Shown here: positions 57,571-64,000 of the stretch, piece after piece
Position numbering within the stretch: the first letter of the stretch is position 1
Layout: each line of letters starts with the position of its first letter
Assembly (NCBI RefSeq): GCF_018320785.1
Contig: NC_054866.1
Coordinates: 29,303,000 to 29,366,999 of the forward strand
Direction of reading: 5' to 3'
Source of the DNA: Cheilinus undulatus
Lineage: Eukaryota > Chordata > Actinopteri > Labriformes > Labridae
DNA length: 64,000 bases
The notes under the pieces: model-generated
Database searches by the model: none
Seen by the model: only the letters and a program-made list of their open reading frames with translations
Told to the model about the DNA's origin: nothing
Program-made: the position numbers and the translations under genes

Positions 57571-60035
57571 ACAGAGCTGAAAAGAATGGAGAGCTTAGAT
57601 GTGGTAAGCAAACAGGCAGAGCCTACAGACTGGGTAAATAGCATGGTGACTGTAACAAAACCAAACAAAGTTAGGATCTGCATCGACCCACAGGACCTGA
57701 ATACAACCATCAAAAGACAACATTATCCACTGCGCCCAATAGAAAAAGTGGTAGCTCAAATGCCAAATGCCAAATTCTAGTCTTCAACAGACTTCCATTT
57801 GGTATAATATCTGCACCTGAAGTATTCCAGAGGTGTATCGCCAGACACCTAGAAGGGCTAGAGGGTGTAGTCAATGTGATGACATCCTAGTTCAGTGAAA
57901 GCATAGAGCAGCATGACTGTCATTTGAGACAACTGTTGGGCCGTCTCAGAAGCATTAATCTGAAACTGAACAAAAGTAAGTGCAAGATAAGGATGACAGA
58001 AATCAGTTATTTTGGACATGTGCTCAGTAAGAAAGGACTCAAGCCTGATCCTGAAAAAATAAGGGCTATACAAGACATGCCAGTACCAGAGGACAAAGTC
58101 GCCCTCCAGAGGTTCACGGGGTGCTACAATACCTCTCTAAATTCTTCCCCAACCTCTCAGACCTGAGTGTTCCTCTGAGGAATTTGGAAGGAAATGTGGA
58201 ATGGCAGTGGGGTTCAGAACAATAACAGAGTTTTGACAAACTAAAAGCTCTTGTCAGCCAAGCACCAGTACTTAAGTACTATGATGTAAGCAAACCAGTT
58301 ACCTTATCTGTTGATGCAAGCTGTGAGGGTCTAGGAGCAGTGCTACTTCAACATGGACAGCCAGTAGCATATGGCTCCAGGGCATTAACCAATTGTCAAA
58401 AATGTTATGCCCAAATTGAAAAAGAATTGCTTGCAATAGTGTTTGTTCCATCAATATTTGTAATGAAGACATGTCCACGTAGAAAGTGATCAGCTTGAAG
58501 TGATATTTAAAAATTCACTCCTCAGCGCCCCAGCCAGGCTACAAAGAATGCTCATGAGATTACAAAAGTACAGTCTAGAGGTCCAGTACAAGCCAGGCAA
58601 GGAGATGTATATAGCTGATTTGCTAAGCAGAGGATTTCTGAAAGAGCACCACGAGAAACTCCTTGATGAAGAACTGGAAGTCAGCTTTGTCACTCACCAA
58701 CTCCCAGTATCAGAGGAAAAGTTGCAGGAGTTCAAAGAGGCAATGAAGAAGGATGCTGAGTTAAGACTAGTCGCAAATGCGATTCAGAGTGGTTGGCCAG
58801 AGAAACAGAGACAACTTCCAGACAAAATCGAAAAGTTCTGGACATTTAGAGAAGAGTTGTCATGTGCAGATGGACTCATATTCAAGAACTCAAGGTTGAT
58901 AGTACCACACACATTGAGAAGTGAAATGCTCAGAAAAGTCCACGAGTCACACATGAGCATGGTGAAGTGTAAGGAGCGAGCCTGTGATGTATTATACTGG
59001 CCAGGAATTGCCAAACAGATAGAAGAAGTCGTGGCTCAGTGTGCTGTATGTAACACAGACAAGAACAATAATCCCAAAGAGCCACTCAATACAATACAAT
59101 ACAAGAACTTTATTTATGCCCGAAGGGAAATTCAATTTGTCCCATATGTCTCATGTCCCATTCAGTGCCTGACAGAGCATGGGCAAAGGTAGGCATGGAT
59201 TTAATCCATTTCAACGATGCAGTCTTTATTGTGAGCTCATCAAACTGAATGGAACCACAAGCAGACATATCATCTTTGGTCTCAAATCTATATTCACAAG
59301 GCATGGCGTGCCAGGTGAGTTATTCTCAGACAATGGCAGGCAGCTAGTGGGCCAGGAGATGGTGGACTTCAGTGCTGAGTGGGGATTCAAACACACCGCC
59401 CAAAGTCCCACTTTCCAGTCCAGTCAAATGGGCAAGTTGAGAGGGCAGTTCAGACAATAAAGAACCTCCTGAGAAAAGCACAGGACACAGGTGGTGACCC
59501 CTACTTAGCCCTTCTGGAATACCAGAATACACCACTGAGTGGGGTTGGCTTCTCACCTGCTCAGATATTCATGGGAAGAAGGCTCAAGTCAAAGCTACCA
59601 GTGACAAAGACACTGTTGCAGCCAGGTCTCTACAAAAACACCAGGAGCAACCTTGTGTATAGACAACAAAAACAGAAACAACACTTTGACCAAGGAATGA
59701 GAAAACTGTCTGACCTCCAAGAGGGTGAAAATGTGATTAGACAAGGCAACAAGTGGGAGCCAGCCACTGTGATTAAGAAACATGACCAGCCGAGATCCTA
59801 CCTAGTTGAAACCCCAAGTGGACAAGTGTTCAGGAGGAATTGCAAACACTGCTCAAAACCAGAGAGACTTCAGTCCCAGAGACACCTGGTGGCACCACAT
59901 CCAAGCACCCATATCATGTGGAACAAGACACTTCGCCAAGTGCTGAGCCTCCCAGACGTACTCCAGACTGTTCTACTGTACCAACAAGTCCAAGAGAAGT
60001 GGCAGACCATACTGTATCCACAAACAGCCCTATGA
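57520..60035 (+). pseudogene. Pol of Gypsy element 2 (RT, RNase H, integrase), broken
   Basis: RT begins near 57540 (KNKIETELKRMESLDVV, CIDPQDLNTTIKR). An internal deletion at about 57778 removes the part between PNAKF and the RLPFGI region. The catalytic Asp-Asp box near 57880 is destroyed by a frame break. RT thumb (FGHVLSKKGL) and RNase H (SVDASCEGLGAVL near 58310) follow. The integrase zinc finger (HESH...CAVC, near 58945-59070) comes next, then an unrelated insert at 59089-59160. After it come the core (FSDNG near 59325; GQVERAVQTIK near 59435) and the C-terminal part (to GQVFRRNCKH). Frames change several times; the element is inactive. Confidence 0.86.
59086..59165. repeat. LINE-tail-type insert inside the Gypsy 2 integrase
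   Basis: AATACAATACAATACAAGAACTTTATTTATGCCCGAAGGGAAATTCAATTTG (quoted in parts: CTTTATTTATGCCCGAAGGG, AAATTCAATTTGTCCC) resembles the 3' end of fish LINEs ending in TTTATT-ATCCC-GAGGGAAATTCAA. It breaks the integrase between its zinc finger and the catalytic core. Confidence 0.55.
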
Positions 60036-60288
60036 AAACAACATGCTGTGGAAGGCCTGCCAAAGTGCCACAGCTAACTGGACTAATTTAAAAAACTGAT
60101 TTCATGGACTATTACCAGGGCTAATTGAAAAATTGTCATGGACTGAGTTCAAGATTTAGTTAAAGATTTGTGAAAGAAAAAAAAGTGTTTTCATGTTCAA
60201 ATCTGGTTTAATGCAACCTATTACTTGTTCTCATATTTGTCATGCACAACTTCTACTTAAAAACTGTTCATAGGAAAAAATACAACTT

Positions 60289-60300
60289 GGGAAAGGGAGA
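60289..60300 (+). other. polypurine tract of Gypsy element 2
   Basis: GGGAAAGGGAGA directly before the TGTAG start of the 3' LTR. Confidence 0.75.
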
Positions 60301-60433
60301 TGTAGTGTATTGCAATGTTAAAAGTGCATTACTGAGTTTGTCCACTAGACGGCACTGTGGTACTAATGTGTTATTGCTGTGTTTATATTGAGACTGCAGA
60401 ATAAAAAGTTGAGGTCTTGTCTCTTATCTTACA
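60301..60433 (+). repeat. 3' LTR of Gypsy element 2 (133 bp)
   Basis: It starts TGTAGTGTATTGCAATG and ends ...TATCTTACA. It contains AATAAAAAG (60402-60410), a possible poly(A) signal. No matching target duplication was found next to it and the 5' LTR (ATAAA versus ATTCC). Confidence 0.88.
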
Positions 60434-62000
60434 ATTCCCTTATCGTGGGATACTGTTGCTTATAAATTTTTTGCAGTAAATGGAAAAGTGTTATACGACT
60501 TGTAAATTGGCTCAGCTCATACTAGACTTTCATGTTTTGTAAATTTGTTTGTAAAATATGTATCTACAGTTCCAAATATAGGTTTTTGATGTCAATTTGT
60601 TTCATATTTATGTGCTTCACATAAAGGTTGTTTATGTGAAGAGTTTCAGACTTTGTAATTCTGTGTTGGACTTTGTTAATTTGTTAACTTTTTTTAAGAA
60701 GTTTTTTTCCTACTTTATAAATTTGTATTGGGTTTTCTTGTACATTTGTTTTGTAAAATATATATTTGTTTTGTGCTTTTTAAACGTGTTTCAGACTTCT
60801 AGACCATCATCAGTACTGTGGACAGACATCAGCCCGTCTTTTCATTATGTGGTCTGCACTGATCCCAGTGGCAGATTTATATCTGTGATTTTATTTTGAT
60901 TGAATGTGGGCAAGCTTGTACACCTCAAAACTCAACTAAACAGGGTTTTTTTTTAGTAAAAAGACATCTATCTGGTAAAACTGATGAGTGTTCATGGTCA
61001 AATGAATAAAAATGCTTGCGATGTGGGAGTACACTGTCTCTAGTAAAGCTTTGCAAGCTGTTTTAATAGAGAGGACAACTAAAACATGAAGATACACACA
61101 ATTACAGGGCATTTGAAAAAAAAAAAGACTTGAGTGAATTCCTGAAATGTTGGTTTGGGAAAAAACGCCGACATTAGAATTTGTTCACTATGTTATCTGC
61201 CCTGATTTCCATAATCTGTAAATCTCTAAACTATTGCCATTCTCCTCACTCAAAATAACCTGGACTTTCCATTTAAGGAGACAAATACATTCATATTTTG
61301 CATACCCTGGCTTATTTTAAATAGGTATAAAACCACAAACGATAAAGCAGCACATCCTGGGCCTAGCAGTACTCATCCAGTTCACCGCTGCTCCTTTCAA
61401 TGCGGTTTATTCCATTTCCAAGTACAAAACGGATACACGGGTGTCGATTCTTCTGGCTAACTTTACCATCGACAAACCTCCCTGCTCACAAAATGGCAGG
61501 AAATGAACTTCTCTGGCGACATGTTCATTGTGTATTACAGCAAACATGGCCCTTTATTTGTCACCCACACTGGGCTTTTCCAAAAAAACACAAGGAAGAG
61601 AAAGATCCGGGATAAACAAAATAAGAGTCGAAAATAAACGCCAAGACGCTTGATTTAATTGAAAGACATATTTAAGTAACGCCTCAATGTAATTAAAGAA
61701 AACGTATTAAAATGTGAAATTACTTCGAAAATAGCGCTGTTGGAAAAGATGAGGCCAAGATGTTTAAAATGTTTCGCATGACTGAATTTTATGTTGAAGG
61801 TTAGTAAGCGGAAGTATAGTATTTACCACCTGAATAGTAATTTTTGGTCTGTGCGCGTGAGAAAAGGAAGAAAAGAGGGACGCTCATAGTGGAGTGCTGC
61901 TAGCTTGGAAGAAGGGTAAAAGGTACATTTTTAATTATTATTGTCGGTACACTCTGTCCGTTTCCACCTCCTTATCCTGGCGAGAGGTTGAACGGTTAAA
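60434..62000. promoter_or_regulatory. strn4: strn4 upstream region and 5' UTR
   Basis: No gene seen before the strn4 ATG. The last 150 bases (CCTGGCGAGAGGTTGAACGG and upstream purine-rich sequence) are likely 5' UTR and promoter. No TATA box; GC content rises sharply from 61980. Confidence 0.4.
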
Positions 62001-62318
62001 ATGGAGGCGGACAGATCCGGCGGAGGACCAAACCCGAACTCCGGAGGCGGCGGCAGCAGCGGAGCGGGGCGCAACCCAAACGGGCCCAAAGCAGCACCGA
62101 GCCAGGCGACATCAGCTGCGGCGACCGGGGCGATGGCGGCAGCAGCAGCGGCGGCAGCAGCAGCCGCCGGGGCCATGCCAGGGTCGTCGCAGACACGGGA
62201 GCAGCAGGACGGCGACTCGGGTATGACGCTTCCTGGGATCCTGCACTTCATCCAGTACGAGTGGGGACGCTTCCAGGCCGAGAAATACCGCTGGGAGGCT
62301 GAGAGAGACGAACTCAGG
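62001..62318 (+). CDS. strn4: striatin-4 (zinedin), coding exon 1
   Basis: Striatins are regulatory and scaffold subunits of PP2A in the STRIPAK complex. The exon encodes residues 1-106: a Gly/Ser/Asn/Pro-rich start, an 11-alanine run (46-56), then MTLPGILHFIQYEWGRFQAEKYRWEAERDELR. The ILHFIQYEWGRF stretch is the caveolin-binding motif and the charged part begins the coiled coil of the family. It ends at a GTAAAT donor (62319), phase 0. The remaining exons, including the WD40 repeats, lie beyond the window. The strn4 paralogue is favoured over strn and strn3 because it neighbours fkrp and slc1a5. Confidence 0.88.
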
Positions 62319-64000
62319 GTAAATTTATTTATCATGTAGCTCTATTTGGCGACGTTATATCGAAGGCCAAATCGCCTTTTGCTCGAACTCATTTAACGTT
62401 GGTTTGAGACAGTACACTTACCCTGGAATCAATCAGTTTCAGTAGGCTATGACAACATGCTAACGGGCTAACAGTACTCCCATCATATTGTATTGACCAG
62501 GATGTAACAGCACCAGACAGACAGGGAAATAAAGGGACTATGGCCCCCAGCTGATGATAACCAAAAAGCACAACACAGCCACTAAATAAGGATGAAGTGT
62601 TTTATCAGAAAAGCTCCCATCTGTTACTGGTCGTCTATTTCCCCTTCAATCAGTAACAATTCACTCACGGGGACAAACCTAAATGACAGAGCAATACGAC
62701 ATAAAATTAGGTAGGTTCATTTCAGAAGGTGGTTGGACAGAGTTTAAATGTGGTTAACTTCTCAGTCTTGCTTGTAACAACTTAGGGACACATCAAAAAC
62801 ATGCACTAAAATGGTATTTCGTTAGGCTGTATTAAACAATATCAAGATTTGAAATCACTACAATTGAGAGTGAAATAATTTTTTAGCATTGGTCATGCCA
62901 TGTGGGGCTTTAACTACAGGAATACCTAAATATCACGACTTTTTAAATTGTATTAGTTTCAGTGAAATTGGCAGGAAGGGAGAAAGTAAACAGAGTGGGT
63001 TTGTAACGTTCAGCTTCAGCACTCATAATACTCAGATGGTAAAGAGTTTTTGTTTTTAGATCAGCCGTTTCAAACTGTGAGGGTAACATCACAATGCATT
63101 TGATCTATTGATGCATCAGTTTAACATCGTATGGACTGATACCTGCCCTCTTCACAGACATCGACACATCGTCAAATAATATGGCATGAACCAGTGTTAG
63201 TAGAAGACTCATCTTTTGTGTGTTTTGTCAGTTTAATACCTTCATCTGTTACATCAAAGTGCTGATTCAGGAAGAAGCTTCTTATCTTGCAGAAGAAGTG
63301 ACTCGCTGAACAAAGTCAGATCTGTTTTCATGGTCCAACATGCAAGACAACATTGGCTCTGTGGGAGTGTTTACACCAAAAAAAAAAATAAAATGGAAAA
63401 TACTTGCATCTGCATGCAATTAGCTAAAGTGTTATTTTAAACATTGGTATTGGTCCTGATTTTTATGGCTTTAATTTGATTACATTTCTATGAGTTATCA
63501 TATTCTGAAAATACAAGAAAATATTAATTGCATTCCAGATATTTTCATGTTTTTGTGGTATAAATGTATCACTCGGATGATATTGATCCGGCTGGCTTTT
63601 TAACTTAAACCTAACTCATCATGCTTGCTTTAAAGTTTGCATGTCAACATGTGCTACTGTTAAACCTCCTCAGATGAGGATTTTGTTCTAATCTCAACAA
63701 ATATTTGCCTACTTTGTGCTGAAGAGTATGCAACTCTTGAAAATGACCAGGTAGACCATCAAATATGTACATGACAGAATAATGCTCTCAATATTTTCAA
63801 TACTTTGATACTTTTCTATACTTTATGTCCACATTCAAGTGTATATTTAGCAGGATCCTTAGAGAAAAAGCTGTCCACATTGCACAAATTGTCACATTGA
63901 CCTATCATTATTAATAGTATTATTATTATTGTTGATAAATTCATTGTTGGCCCTTCTGTACCTAAACATGGTTAATGTATTTGTGCAATTTAGACAATGT
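62319..64000 (+). other. strn4: strn4 intron 1, start
   Basis: No coding exon seen downstream of the donor up to the window end. No recognised transposon apart from an (ATT)-like tract at 63905-63928. Confidence 0.6.

Noticed and set aside
61894..62226. 110-residue frame overlapping strn4 exon 1
   Set aside because: It is Arg/Gln-rich only because it reads the GC-rich alanine codons out of frame.
1..64000. CRISPR array, prophage, operon or other prokaryote-type system
   Set aside because: Introns, vertebrate genes and fish transposons throughout; no regularly spaced repeats.

Overview
The window is teleost fish genomic DNA. Two facts point there. Spliced, single-copy vertebrate genes sit in order slc1a5 (+), fkrp (-), strn4 (+), the same neighbours as SLC1A5-FKRP-STRN4 on human 19q13. 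The rest is fish-type repeat DNA: Tc1/mariner, hAT and Harbinger DNA transposons, Gypsy retroelements, L1- and CR1/L2-type LINE pieces, and tRNA-derived SINEs. No bacterial, CRISPR or phage-like content was seen.

Layout. 1-6.47 kb holds a degraded Gypsy LTR retrotransposon inserted into the transposase exon of a PIF/Harbinger element, whose Myb-like gene lies on the minus strand at 5.3-6.2 kb. 6.5-17.5 kb is a dense transposon graveyard: a MITE, a LINE fragment, a Tc1-like element cut into pieces by three insertions, two inverted copies of one hAT family (the second inside another terminal-inverted-repeat element), a Tc1-like element with long inverted repeats, a dinucleotide-rich tract, and an L1-like LINE piece holding a 169-bp palindromic insert. 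17.5-38.1 kb has no gene I can support. It contains a 1.5-kb hAT element with a perfect 8-bp target duplication (20.65-22.15 kb), a known-type dispersed repeat at 25.4-26.3 kb, SINEs at 28.2-28.7 kb, and a 2-kb terminal-repeat element with a LINE tail inside (29.2-31.1 kb).

38.1-52.4 kb is slc1a5 (ASCT2-type neutral amino acid transporter). It has a CRE/GC-box/TATA-like promoter, eight coding exons giving 536 residues, and a 2.7-kb 3' UTR. fkrp is convergent with it (53.85-55.45 kb, one coding exon, 532 residues). fkrp and strn4 are head to head, and a second broken Gypsy element (56.94-60.43 kb) fills most of the space between them. The window ends in strn4 intron 1, after the exon encoding the poly-alanine tract and caveolin-binding/coiled-coil start.

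The three host genes share no obvious pathway: amino acid import, dystroglycan glycosylation, and a phosphatase/kinase scaffold. Their adjacency looks like inherited synteny. I found no convincing new biological system. The most informative signals are the nesting order of the transposons, several perfect inverted repeats, and the retroelement sitting between two divergent promoters.
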